Shown one piece after another: positions 9,201-17,816 of a stretch of 64,000 nt of DNA. Position 1 is the first letter of the stretch; every line of letters begins with the position of its first letter. Position numbers and translations under genes: made by a program. The notes beneath the pieces are model-generated. The model was not told the origin of the DNA. It did not search any database and saw only the letters and a list, made by a program, of their open reading frames with translations. This stretch comes from Pandoraea apista (GTDB lineage Bacteria; Pseudomonadota; Gammaproteobacteria; Burkholderiales; Burkholderiaceae): positions 1,178,001-1,242,000 of the forward strand of contig NZ_CP013481.2 in the NCBI RefSeq assembly GCF_001465595.2, read 5' to 3'.

Positions 9201-10648
9201 CAGTTGCCCGGGCGCCGGGGCGTCGGGGCCTGATAGTTGATGTCGAAATTGGCCAGACGGCCGCGCGGACGAAAACTCGCGAGCGTGTCGCGCGTTTGCG
9301 AATCGATGGGTAGTGCCGGCACGAGCGCCATGGCGGCGCCGATGTCGAAGCGCGGGCCGGAGAGCGCCACATGCAGCCCTTGCGTCTGGGTGCCGGGGGT
9401 GTACGTGCCGCGCAGATCGGGGACATCGAGCGTTGGACGCCCCGCGGCCAGCAACGTCAGATCGCGGGCGCGCAGATTCCAGCCGGCGTCGGGTTGCGCC
9501 CCGATGCGTGTGACGTCGATTCGACCCTGAGTCGCGTCGAAGGTCAGCGGGGGCAGGTCGTCGGCCAACTGTACCGAGGTGTTTTCGCCGGCGGTGCGCA
9601 GCGTGGCGCCTGTGAGCACACCGCTGTCGAAGTCGACCCAGGCGCGGGCGGCAACACGGCCACGAGACTCCTTGCCCGGCAGATCGACGTAGCGGGCCAG
9701 TTCGGTGAGATCGAGCGTACCGACGTCGGCGTAGATCTGACCTCGCCAGCGTTTGACTTCGCCGGGCCGGGCGAACAGCGGATTGGTGAAGCGCGCGCGA
9801 ATGTCGAGCGGCGCGACGATGCCCTGCGGTGGCGTCGCCTGCAGGCCGAACCGGTGCTCGAAGCCGCGATTGCGCAGCATGGCGTTGACCTGAGAGACAA
9901 CGACTTCGGGCGCATTACGGGTGGTGTCGCGCCAGCGCACGGTGCCATTGCGAATGACGATACGGGCCTGCCGCATCAGCCAGTCGGCCCCCGTGGTATC
10001 CGTGGCGCCACTGTTGCCGGCGACCGGTATGCCTGCAACGAGGACCGTGCCGTCGGCGAGTCGCTCGACTGTGAGGTCCGGTTCATACAGGGTGAGGCTC
10101 GACAGACGCAGATCGAAATGGATCAGGCTGGTCCACGAGAGTACGGCATCGAGACGGTGAAGTGTCAGGCCGGTTTCGGCGGGCAACGGCGCGCCGGGCG
10201 GCGCGTAACTCACTGCCGGGGGATTGTCGGATGCCGCAGACGCCGATGCCCCCGATGCTGCGGACGGTGTGGTCTGCCGTTCGGCCTTCACCGCGGCGAC
10301 CACCCGGGCAACCGTGGAGGCTTTGGGGTTCGCGCTGGGCGTGGCGCGCATAATGCGCACGTCTTCGAGCGTAAGGTAAGGGTGCCAGCCGCGCCAGACG
10401 GCGTCGACGTGGCCGATGGTGACGGGCAGACCGATGGCGCGCGTCGCTGCCGCTTCGATTTGCGGGCGATAATCCGAGACACGCGGCAAAACGATGTACC
10501 GGGTCGCGAGAACAACGGCACCCAGTCCGAAATAACCGATGACGATAAGCGCCAGCAGCCATTCCAGGCCTAGGCGCAAGCCACGCGGCAGTGACGAGAA
10601 CCAGGACCGGGTCGCAGTCGGCGAGGCGGGCGGCTTACGGTCGGTCAT
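6227..10648 (-). CDS. YhdP family AsmA-like envelope protein
   Basis: 1473 residues, one of the largest genes here. A single N-terminal transmembrane helix (about residues 27-51, WLLALIVIGYFGLGAVVLATRY) is followed by a very long periplasmic region of repeated beta-rich segments (for example the DFNLDVKDAGGLLDRLG and DFAIGSVQGNYVQQ stretches) ending in AsmA-like sequence (LAWAIVNPALGIGSFFAQLAL). YhdP/TamB-type proteins form long grooves that move phospholipids from the inner to the outer membrane. A P/A/T-rich insert near residues 1040-1065 is low complexity. It is followed by the nitrilase gene on the same strand and divergent from glnE. Confidence 0.92.
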   Translation of the reverse strand: MTDRKPPASPTATRSWFSSLPRGLRLGLEWLLALIVIGYFGLGAVVLATRYIVLPRVSDYRPQIEAAATRAIGLPVTIGHVDAVWRGWHPYLTLEDVRIMRATPSANPKASTVARVVAAVKAERQTTPSAASGASASAASDNPPAVSYAPPGAPLPAETGLTLHRLDAVLSWTSLIHFDLRLSSLTLYEPDLTVERLADGTVLVAGIPVAGNSGATDTTGADWLMRQARIVIRNGTVRWRDTTRNAPEVVVSQVNAMLRNRGFEHRFGLQATPPQGIVAPLDIRARFTNPLFARPGEVKRWRGQIYADVGTLDLTELARYVDLPGKESRGRVAARAWVDFDSGVLTGATLRTAGENTSVQLADDLPPLTFDATQGRIDVTRIGAQPDAGWNLRARDLTLLAAGRPTLDVPDLRGTYTPGTQTQGLHVALSGPRFDIGAAMALVPALPIDSQTRDTLASFRPRGRLANFDINYQAPTPRRPGNWRDLPGIKQLPPERDRYRVVADFEALGVDSAPSQHPPAHAGSPNAGRPGFANLNGHVDADQSRGSLTLDARNATLDFPGRFDQPRIDLDTLTARTSWRVSHAVTKPDAPANVQVHVDALHLQNAELTGDVNGTWRSGGKGNGIVDLKGSIVRANANSVPRYLPTDIGASVRDYLQRALIAGTVQNAPFAVQGDLEDFPYGKGGGKFRIDIPLADVTFNPSPLRPGHTEVWPAFEKVRGNLRFDADKLHIAIDSGSIFGVTLTQVLGDINDIGQDSSVLTLKGDARGPAADFVKYLNSSPVGHWIGDFTQETRANGTTQLALQLAMPLEHTDRSKVTGRARFLRNDVTLLSGLPTFGAVDGELAFTERGISLDNLRGTFLGGDVRASGGSRDDGTIALNINGTMSAQGLRENRENATLAQLAKRMTGSTPYTATVTVHQEMTDVAVQSTLAGLGVNLPAPLGKSAETSLPARFTLRPQANPGGRRIDTLDFAIGSVQGNYVQQHAAGNGGHIDVLRGGIGINQPVPAPREGVQAAAMFDTLDVDAWRGVIASLSSDAVTPVTPIAPVTPGAPGTPPAPAAAARDEFGALTPYLPTRLALHAKQVRLMSRQWPELVVGAQRNDRDWQVSLASDLVSGFAEWHAPDAKNPSGTIRARLAKLVIPREDHGSDVLTQVLDEPSDEFPAIDVVANDFVLRDKPLGRLQLNAHNDVEDGVPVWQLTKLELSNSAATLDVKGNWRTSRRRAAAAAVAGGADDVPRRTVLDFNLDVKDAGGLLDRLGQPKTLKDGSGTISGRFGWRGGPDAIDYPTLGGKVAVDLKRGQILKADPGLAKLLGILSVQTLAKILTFDFNSVIGSGLPFDSIEGNATMQAGVANTNDLTINSSTATIKIDGHTDLARETQDLNVLVLPKINAASASLAWAIVNPALGIGSFFAQLALGEQLSRTLSTTYHVTGSWDNPVIGQGNDNKSKINASPVDRPEAQNSVPPVGMRGN

Positions 10649-10777
10649 GCTGCGCGTCTACGAGGGAATGTGGTAGTTTCTGTGGCAAAGACTGTAACAC
10701 AAGCCCACGACCCTCCGATGGCCCGGCCGTAGGAGAAATAGACATGTGATCCGGCGTTTGATCGCGCATCGGTAAGC

Positions 10778-13705
10778 ATGCGAAAGTCTCCTCATTCTTC
10801 TTCATTCTCATTGCTGACCGGAACCCCGCCAGTGAGTTCACCCGAAAATCCGATCGAAATCTCATCGTACTCGCGCTACGCAGCGCGTATGCTCGCCAGC
10901 CGTCCGGCGCTTGCCGAGGCGTTGCCTGAACTGGCGGCGCACCCTGTCGATGCACGCTGGCTCGCCCGTCGCTTCGAAGCGATTACCGGCACCGTACTCT
11001 CGCCGCCCGAGCAGGCTTCGGGGGTGTCGGGCGTTGACGAAGCGGGCCTCGCACGCGCATTGCGAGTGTTGCGGATCGAAGCGCTGTGCGCTGTCATGCA
11101 GCGCGATCTGGACGGTCGTGCCGAGTTGTCCGAGGTCACGGAGGCCATGACTGCGCTGGCCGAATTCGCCGTGCAGGCGGGCATTGCAGTGCTGTCGCGC
11201 GAACTCGAAGCCATTCACGGCGTGCCGCGCAATGCCGAAGGCGAGCGTCAGACGCTGGGCGTGGTGGGCATGGGCAAGCTTGGCGGGCGCGAGCTGAACG
11301 TCTCGTCGGACATCGATCTGATCTTCCTCTATGAAGACGACGGCGACACGTCGGCCCCCGACGGTGCCGATCCGGCCGCCGCGAGCCATCTGCGCCTGTT
11401 GTCGAATCACGAGTTCTTCACCAAGCTTGGCCGTAAGCTGATCGGCCTGATTTCCGAACTCACGTCGGACGGTTATGTGTTCCGCGTGGACATGCGCCTG
11501 CGCCCCAACGGCGATTCGGGACCGCTTGTTTGCAGCCTGCCGATGCTCGAAGAGTATTTCTACGTGCAGGGGCGCGAGTGGGAGCGCTACGCGTGGATCA
11601 AGGGGCGTCTGGTCTCCGAATTGGCAAGCGAGCCCGGCAAGCGCATCGAGCGGTTGCTGAGCGCGCTGGTTCAGCCGTTCGTGTTCCGTCGCTATCTGGA
11701 TTACGGCGTGATCGGTGCGATTCGGGCACTCCACGAACAGATTCGCCACGAGGCGGAGCGCCGCGCCCGGGCCAAGCCCGCTCGCATCAACGACATCAAG
11801 CTCGGCCGTGGCGGGATTCGAGAGGTCGAGTTCTCGGCGCAGGTGTTCCAGTTGATCCGTGGCGGTCAGGAGCCGGAACTGCGCGTGCGCCCGACGTTGG
11901 CCGTGCTGGGCGTGGCGGCGCGGCGCGGCTGGCTTGCGCAGAACGTTGCCGACGAACTGGCGAACGCCTACGTCTTTCTGCGCAAGCTCGAACACCGGAT
12001 TCAGTATCTGGACGATGCGCAAACGCATATCCTGCCGGGGCCCGGCGAGGATCGTCTTGCGGTTGCGCGGGCGATGGGTTTCCCGGACGAAGCGAGTTTC
12101 ATGACGGTGCTCGACGAGCACCGGGAATTCGTGGCGGCGCAGTTCGACGAGATTTTTGCCGACAAGGCGGGCGGTAACGGACAGAAGGGCGGGAAGAAAG
12201 GGGCGTCCGGCGCGGGCGACTGCGAGTGCCCGCCGGAGTTGTGGAGCGAATGTCTGGCCGACGAGGCGCAGACGGGCGACCTCGGCAATCAGCTCACGCG
12301 ACTGGGCTTCTCCGACGCCGAAGGCGCGCTCGACCGCCTGCGCGCGGTGTGGACGTCGTCACGCTACAAGGCGCTGGGCGAGATCAGCCGGCGGCGCTTC
12401 GATCAACTCGTGCAGCGCGCGGTGGAAGGCGCAGCAGGCACCGGTGAAGCCGACGCCGTGCTCGCGCGCATGCTCGATCTGCTTTCGACCATCAGCCGCC
12501 GCAGTTCGTATCTGGCGCTCCTCACCGAGTATCCGCGTGCGCTGGAGCGTGTCGTCAAGGTGCTGGCCGGCTCGCGCTGGGCGGCCGGCTATCTGATCAG
12601 TCACCCGCAACTGCTCGACGAATTGCTCGACGACGAAGCGCTCGCCGCGCCGTTCGATTGGCCGGCGTTCAAAACGCAATTGCTGCTGAGCCTGAACGCC
12701 GCAGGTGCGTCGGGTAATGTTGAAGTGCAGATGGATATTCTGCGGCGCGCGCATCACGCCGAGGTGTTCCGTATCCTGCTGCTCGATTTGCAGGGCACGC
12801 TGTCGGTCGAAGCGATTGGCGACCGGCTCTCCGAGTTGGCGGACATCATCGTCGACGTGACGATCTCGACGGTCTGGCCGCACGTGGCGACACGCCACCG
12901 CGAGGTGCCGCGGTTCGCCGTCATCGCCTATGGAAAGCTCGGTGGCAAGGAACTGGGCTACGCGTCCGACCTCGACCTGATCTTTCTCTATGACGATGAC
13001 GACGACCGTGCGCCCGACGCTTATGCCGCGCTGGCCCGGCGGTTCGTGACGTGGCTCACCACGCACACGGGCGCGGGTATGCTCTTCGACGTCGATCTGC
13101 GGCTGCGGCCCAACGGCTTGTCGGGGCTGCTGGTAACGAACATCGAGAGCTTTCGTCAGTATCAGTTCCGCGAGGGCAATGCGAATACTGCGTGGGTCTG
13201 GGAGCATCAGGCGCTCACCCGGGCGCGCTTTTGCGCCGGTGACGAGACCATTGGCGCGGCGTTCGAGACCATTCGCGCGCAGGTGCTCGCCACGCCGCGC
13301 GAGGCGCTGCCGCTCGCGCAGGAAATCGTGGCCATGCGACGCAAGGTGCTTGAAGGGCACCCGAATCCCGGCAAGCTCTTCGACCTGAAGCATGACCGGG
13401 GCGGCATGGTCGACATCGAGTTCACCGTGCAGTATCTGGTGCTGCTGTATTCGGGCGCGCATCCGGCGCTGCTGCGCAATGCGGGCAATATCGCGCTGCT
13501 GCGCGAAGCGGCCCAACTCGGCCTGATCGACGCGAAGCTTGCCGACGATGCCGCCGCGGCGTATCGCACGTATCGCAAGCGTCAGCACAAGTTGCGGCTC
13601 GACGGTGTGGAAGCCGCGCGCGTGCCTGCGGCCGATATCGCGGCTGAGCGCGAGGCCGTGACGGCGTTGTGGGATTCGGTGTTTTCAGACGCGGGACCGG
13701 TCTGA
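10778..13705 (+). CDS. glnE: Bifunctional glutamine synthetase adenylyltransferase/adenylyl-removing enzyme
   Basis: 975 residues. GlnE adenylylates and deadenylylates glutamine synthetase in response to PII and glutamine. Both nucleotidyltransferase domains are intact: the N-terminal one at GMGKLGGRELNVSSDIDL (about residues 165-182, deadenylylation) and the C-terminal one at AYGKLGGKELGYASDLDL (about 716-733, adenylylation), each with the D-x-D metal pair. The start is uncertain: ATG 10778 gives a Ser/Pro-rich extension of about 18 residues before a GTG at 10832, and either could be used. The gene is monocistronic, convergent with recN. Confidence 0.95.
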   Translation: MRKSPHSSSFSLLTGTPPVSSPENPIEISSYSRYAARMLASRPALAEALPELAAHPVDARWLARRFEAITGTVLSPPEQASGVSGVDEAGLARALRVLRIEALCAVMQRDLDGRAELSEVTEAMTALAEFAVQAGIAVLSRELEAIHGVPRNAEGERQTLGVVGMGKLGGRELNVSSDIDLIFLYEDDGDTSAPDGADPAAASHLRLLSNHEFFTKLGRKLIGLISELTSDGYVFRVDMRLRPNGDSGPLVCSLPMLEEYFYVQGREWERYAWIKGRLVSELASEPGKRIERLLSALVQPFVFRRYLDYGVIGAIRALHEQIRHEAERRARAKPARINDIKLGRGGIREVEFSAQVFQLIRGGQEPELRVRPTLAVLGVAARRGWLAQNVADELANAYVFLRKLEHRIQYLDDAQTHILPGPGEDRLAVARAMGFPDEASFMTVLDEHREFVAAQFDEIFADKAGGNGQKGGKKGASGAGDCECPPELWSECLADEAQTGDLGNQLTRLGFSDAEGALDRLRAVWTSSRYKALGEISRRRFDQLVQRAVEGAAGTGEADAVLARMLDLLSTISRRSSYLALLTEYPRALERVVKVLAGSRWAAGYLISHPQLLDELLDDEALAAPFDWPAFKTQLLLSLNAAGASGNVEVQMDILRRAHHAEVFRILLLDLQGTLSVEAIGDRLSELADIIVDVTISTVWPHVATRHREVPRFAVIAYGKLGGKELGYASDLDLIFLYDDDDDRAPDAYAALARRFVTWLTTHTGAGMLFDVDLRLRPNGLSGLLVTNIESFRQYQFREGNANTAWVWEHQALTRARFCAGDETIGAAFETIRAQVLATPREALPLAQEIVAMRRKVLEGHPNPGKLFDLKHDRGGMVDIEFTVQYLVLLYSGAHPALLRNAGNIALLREAAQLGLIDAKLADDAAAAYRTYRKRQHKLRLDGVEAARVPAADIAAEREAVTALWDSVFSDAGPV

Positions 13706-13852
13706 TATCGGCCCGCGGATGAGCTCGGGCGGTCGATGGTGCGCCGCCCGTGCGACGACTGTTTGTGACGGAGACGATGGACGCAACACGTCGTGCATTG
13801 CGCGGGCAGGGCGGGCTGGGCGGCCCCTGGAAGGCTAGGCAGCCTCAGCGCC

Positions 13853-15517
13853 TCAGAGGGCGAGCATCTCCCGCGCGTGCTTGCGTGTCGTTGCGGTAAT
13901 CTCGACACCTCCCAGCATCCGCGCAATCTCCTCGACACGCTCCGTGCGGCCAAGCGGCTCGATTTCACTCATCGTCGTATCGCCGTCGCTGCGCTTCTTC
14001 ACGCGCAGATGCTGGTGGCCGAGCGCCGCGACCTGCGGCAAGTGGGTGACGCACAACACCTGCCGTCCCTGACCGAGTTCGCGCAGCAGACGGCCGACCA
14101 CTTCGGCCACCGCGCCGCCGATACCGGAATCCACTTCGTCGAAAATCAGCGTCGGGGTGAGGCTGGCGCTGCTGGCAATGACCTGCAAGGCGAGACTGAT
14201 ACGCGCCAGTTCGCCCCCCGATGCCACTTTAGCCAGGGGCCGCGTCGGCACCCCCGGATGGCCGGCCACGAGAAACTCTACCGTTTCCAGACCAAACGAT
14301 TGCGGCTCCGACGTTGCGCTGAGCGTGACTTCGAAGCGTCCGCCCGGCATGGACAGATCCTGCATGGCGCGCGTGACTTCGCGTGAGAGCGACGCCGCAG
14401 CTTTCGCGCGTGCCTTCGACAACTCCTTTGCCAGCTTGTGGTAGGTGGCGTGGGCAGCGTCGGCGGCAGCCTGCATGGCGGCGGTGTCTTGCGATGCCGT
14501 CAACTCTTCGAGCTGGGCGCGTCGTTCGGCATGCTCGGCAGGCAGTTGCTCCGGCGTGACACGGAATTTGCGCGCCGCCGAATGCAGCGCGTCGAGCCGC
14601 TGCTCGACCACGGCAAGACGTTCCGGATCGAGGTCGACCCGTTGCGCGTAGTGCGTGAGCGAATGCACGGCCTCGCGCAACTGAATCTCCGCAGGCTCCA
14701 GCGCGGCCAGCGTGTCCGCGAGTCCGGCGTCGATCTCGGCCAGTTCGCGAATTTGATGCACGACGTGGCCCAACGACGGAACGATGGCGCCGTCGGCTTC
14801 CGCGAGCGTATCGAGGGCGCCTTGCACCCCGTTGATGAGGCTGGCGGCGTGCGAGAGACGCCGATGTTCGGCACTCACTTCGTCCCATTCCCCTTCCTGG
14901 GGATTGAGCTTGTCGAGTTCCGACGTCTGCCATTCCAGGCGTTCGCGCTCCAACTGCAATTCGCGGTCGCGGCCATGTGCTTCTTCACATCGTTTGACGA
15001 GGCGCCGCCATTCCTTGTGGGCCGCGGCAGTGTCGGCGCTAAGCTGCGTAGCGCCGGCATGCGAGTCGAGCAGACGGCGTTGCGCGTCGGGACGCAGCAA
15101 TTGCTGATGCGCGTGCTGGCCGTGAATATCGACGAGCATCTCGCCGAGTTCGCGCAATTGAGCGAGGGTGGCGGGTGTGCCGTTGATGAAGGCGCGCGAG
15201 CGCCCGCCCGAGTCGAGCACGCGGCGAAGCAACACGCCGCCGTGCTCTTCGAGCGTGAGCGCCTGCGCCTGCAACCAGGCTTCGAGATCGGGACGCGCTT
15301 CGGCGTCGGCGGCGAATTCAGCGGTAATGTCGGCCCGCGCCTGGCCATTGCGCACCATACTGGTGTCGCCGCGCTCGCCCATTGCCAGCGCCAGCGCATC
15401 GATCAGGATCGATTTGCCTGCGCCGGTTTCCCCCGAAAACACGGTGAAACCGGCGGAGAATTCCAGGTCGAGACGATCGACGATTACGAAATCGCGAATC
15501 GAGAGACTGCGTAGCAT
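13853..15517 (-). CDS. recN: DNA repair protein RecN
   Basis: 554 residues, the usual length. An SMC-like ATPase acting in double-strand break repair. Walker A is at FSGETGAGKSILIDALA (about 29-45), a coiled-coil middle (Leu/Glu/Ala-rich, about 150-370), the signature region VASGGELARISLAL and Walker B PTLIFDEVDSGIGG near the C terminus. The start ATG 15517 gives the family-typical opening MLRSLSIRDFVIVD; the open frame continues upstream, but that part is the antisense of nadK. The nadK stop is only 23 bases upstream, so nadK-recN is probably an operon. Confidence 0.96.
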   Translation of the reverse strand: MLRSLSIRDFVIVDRLDLEFSAGFTVFSGETGAGKSILIDALALAMGERGDTSMVRNGQARADITAEFAADAEARPDLEAWLQAQALTLEEHGGVLLRRVLDSGGRSRAFINGTPATLAQLRELGEMLVDIHGQHAHQQLLRPDAQRRLLDSHAGATQLSADTAAAHKEWRRLVKRCEEAHGRDRELQLERERLEWQTSELDKLNPQEGEWDEVSAEHRRLSHAASLINGVQGALDTLAEADGAIVPSLGHVVHQIRELAEIDAGLADTLAALEPAEIQLREAVHSLTHYAQRVDLDPERLAVVEQRLDALHSAARKFRVTPEQLPAEHAERRAQLEELTASQDTAAMQAAADAAHATYHKLAKELSKARAKAAASLSREVTRAMQDLSMPGGRFEVTLSATSEPQSFGLETVEFLVAGHPGVPTRPLAKVASGGELARISLALQVIASSASLTPTLIFDEVDSGIGGAVAEVVGRLLRELGQGRQVLCVTHLPQVAALGHQHLRVKKRSDGDTTMSEIEPLGRTERVEEIARMLGGVEITATTRKHAREMLAL

Positions 15518-15540
15518 GGGATATCGGGTGAGGCTTGAAG

Positions 15541-16449
15541 TCAGTTCTGGGGCGTATCTTCGTCGGAGATATGCTCGTTCCAGTGCAGTTTGCGGCGCAG
15601 CGTCGCGTAGTAGTTGTAGCCCACCGGATGCAGGAACGTCACCTGATGTGCGGAGCGGCTCACCAGAATCCGGTCGCCCTGACGCAGTTCGGCAAACGAC
15701 TGCATGTCGAAGTTGGCGCCGACTTCGCGTCCGCCGGTAATCGTGATGACGATATCGCTCGAATCGGGCAACACAATCGGGCGGTTCGAGAGGGCGTGCG
15801 GCGCGATCGGCACGAGCACCACTCCGCCAAGGCGCGGGTGCAGGATCGGGCCGGAGGCCGAGAGTGCATACGCGGTGGAACCGGTCGGCGTGGCGACGAT
15901 CAGGCCGTCCGAGCGCTGCTTGTACATGAAGCGGCCGTCGACATCGACGCGCAACTCGACCATGCCCGAGATCCCCGAGCGGTTCACGACGACGTCGTTG
16001 AACGCGAGCGTTTCGAAGAGCGTCTGGCCGTCGCGCTCGATGCGGGCGGCCAGCAGCGTGCGCTGCTCGCCTTCGAAATGTCCTTCGAGCATGGCCGGCA
16101 CGACCTGGCGCATCTCGTCGAGCGGAATATCGGTGATGAAACCGACGCGTCCGTGGTTCACGCCGATCAGCGGCACCTTCGACGCCGCAAGCTGGCGGCC
16201 GACGCCAAGCATCGTCCCGTCGCCCCCAACGACGACGGCCACATCGACCTGCGTGGCGATTTCCTGGATATCGAGGGTCCGGTACGGATCGGCCGCAGCG
16301 CCGATGTTGTGCGCCGTGTCGCGCTCGAAGACGACGTGATGCCCGCGCTGGGCAATACATGCCGCCAGCGTGAGCAGAGGTTCGGCAACGCCGTCGGCAT
16401 GATATTTCCCGACGAGCGCTACGGTCTTGAAAGGGCTCCCTGTTTTCAT
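15541..16449 (-). CDS. nadK: NAD kinase
   Basis: 302 residues; phosphorylates NAD to NADP. The family signature GGDGTML is at about residues 76-82, and SGGM-like loops are represented by [17 protein letters not shown] and the glycine-rich [17 protein letters not shown] chose ATG 16449 ([17 protein letters not shown]) because the conserved first strand follows; an ATG at 16491 is possible but adds a non-conserved piece. A weak -10 (TGTAAT, minus strand 16461-16456) lies six bases before the start. hrcA is divergent and recN follows. Confidence 0.95.
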   Translation of the reverse strand: MKTGSPFKTVALVGKYHADGVAEPLLTLAACIAQRGHHVVFERDTAHNIGAAADPYRTLDIQEIATQVDVAVVVGGDGTMLGVGRQLAASKVPLIGVNHGRVGFITDIPLDEMRQVVPAMLEGHFEGEQRTLLAARIERDGQTLFETLAFNDVVVNRSGISGMVELRVDVDGRFMYKQRSDGLIVATPTGSTAYALSASGPILHPRLGGVVLVPIAPHALSNRPIVLPDSSDIVITITGGREVGANFDMQSFAELRQGDRILVSRSAHQVTFLHPVGYNYYATLRRKLHWNEHISDEDTPQN

Positions 16450-16553
16450 GCCGCCATTACACCATAAGTCGATGACAGCAACCATCGGCATCCGCCGCCT
16501 GATGCGGTTCTCGCCTCGGGGTTTGCCGCACGCCGCGTATGCACATTTCGCGT

Positions 16554-16559
16554 TACAAT
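16554..16559 (+). promoter_or_regulatory. -10-like element of hrcA, 7 nt before the start codon
   Basis: TACAAT, preceded by GCGT. With the usual 6-7 nt to the transcript start, transcription would begin at or next to the A of ATG 16567. There is no Shine-Dalgarno sequence in between. Confidence 0.5.
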
Positions 16560-16566
16560 TTTTGCC

Positions 16567-17598
16567 ATGCTAGATCAACGTGCGCAAGCTCTCCTCAAAA
16601 CCCTGATCGAACGGTACATCGCCGATGGCCAACCGGTCGGTTCGCGCACGCTTTCCCGGTACTCGGGGCTCGACCTCTCCTCGGCGACGATCCGCAACGT
16701 GATGGCCGATCTCGAGGCACTCGGCTTTGTGTCCAGCCCCCATACGTCTGCCGGTCGCGTGCCTACCCCGCGTGCTTACCGTCTGTTCGTCGACACCATG
16801 CTGACGGTGCGTCCCCTTGAGAAAGAGGCCGCCAATCTTCTCGCGTCGCATGTGCAGAACCGGTTACAACCGGCAGGGCCGCAGCAACTCGTTGCCTCGG
16901 CGGCACAGGTGCTCTCGAACCTCTCGCAATTCGCGGGCGTGGTGCTCACCCCGCGTCGCAGCCAGACCTTCCGTCAAATCGAGTTCCTGCGGCTGTCGGA
17001 CAAGCGAGTGTTACTCATCATCGTCACGCCCGACGGCGACGTGCAGAACCGCATCATCCTGACGGAAAAAGACTATTCACCGGCGCAACTGGTCGAAGCG
17101 GCGAACTATCTGAACGCCCATTTCGGCGGCCATAGCTTCGACGACGTACGTGCTTACTTGCGCGGTGAACTCGATGCCCTGCGCTCCGACATGAGCGCCT
17201 TGATGCAGGCCGCCGTTCAGGCAGGCAGCGACGCCATGGCCGACAACACACGCGAGAGCGTGCTGATTTCGGGCGAGCGGAACCTGCTGGGTGTGGAAGA
17301 TCTGTCATCGAACATGGAACGCCTGCGCAGGTTGTTCGACGTGTTCGAGTCCAAGACCGGCCTTTTGCAACTGCTCGACGTGTCGAGTCGCGCGCAGGGC
17401 GTGCAGATCTTCATCGGCGGCGAATCGAGTCTCGTGCCGATCGAGGAGATGACGGTCGTGACGGCACCGTACGAAGTCGACGGCGAGGTTGTTGGCACAC
17501 TGGGCGTGATCGGCCCGACACGCATGGCTTACGAGCGCGTGATTCCGATCGTCGACATCACGGCCAAGCTGCTTTCCAACGCGCTCAGCCAGCATTGA
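16567..17598 (+). CDS. hrcA: Heat-inducible transcription repressor HrcA
   Basis: 343 residues. HrcA represses chaperone genes by binding CIRCE operators and is folded with help of GroEL. The winged-helix N terminus contains [20 protein letters not shown] and [17 protein letters not shown], the DNA-recognition part, and the C-terminal GAF-like domain ends with [17 protein letters not shown], a strongly conserved block. No CIRCE element (TTAGCACTC-N9-GAGTGCTAA) was seen in front of grpE or dnaK here, so its target is presumably groESL elsewhere. The gene lies divergent from nadK. Confidence 0.96.
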   Translation: MLDQRAQALLKTLIERYIADGQPVGSRTLSRYSGLDLSSATIRNVMADLEALGFVSSPHTSAGRVPTPRAYRLFVDTMLTVRPLEKEAANLLASHVQNRLQPAGPQQLVASAAQVLSNLSQFAGVVLTPRRSQTFRQIEFLRLSDKRVLLIIVTPDGDVQNRIILTEKDYSPAQLVEAANYLNAHFGGHSFDDVRAYLRGELDALRSDMSALMQAAVQAGSDAMADNTRESVLISGERNLLGVEDLSSNMERLRRLFDVFESKTGLLQLLDVSSRAQGVQIFIGGESSLVPIEEMTVVTAPYEVDGEVVGTLGVIGPTRMAYERVIPIVDITAKLLSNALSQH

Positions 17599-17672
17599 CC
17601 TGCGCTCGCGCTGCCCGCGTGCTATCGCTTCGCCTGCTTTACGTTACAACTCCGTAGCATTCCTTTACACGC

Positions 17673-17714
17673 TGTCACATACGGCAGGCTTACGCTCGAA
17701 GTGTCACTTATGGC
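17673..17714. repeat. Direct repeat upstream of the FecR/DUF6600 gene
   Basis: TGTCACATACGGC (17673-17685) and TGTCACTTATGGC (17702-17714) agree in 11 of 13 positions and start 29 bp apart, almost three helical turns. They lie about 100-145 bp before the start codon, a plausible place for a regulator. No regulator is assigned. Confidence 0.45.
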
Positions 17715-17816
17715 GAAGTTGCGAGCATCGCCTTCGTCAAAGGATTCGGACAGAACGACACGGTAACGCACCCGGCGCAGCGGTGGGTGCGTGAACCTGA
17801 AGGGCCCGGAGTGTCT

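Noticed and set aside
7187..9313. Large plus-strand open frame (708 codons) opposite yhdP
   Set aside because: Arg/His/Gly-rich antisense shadow; yhdP on the other strand has domain and family features.
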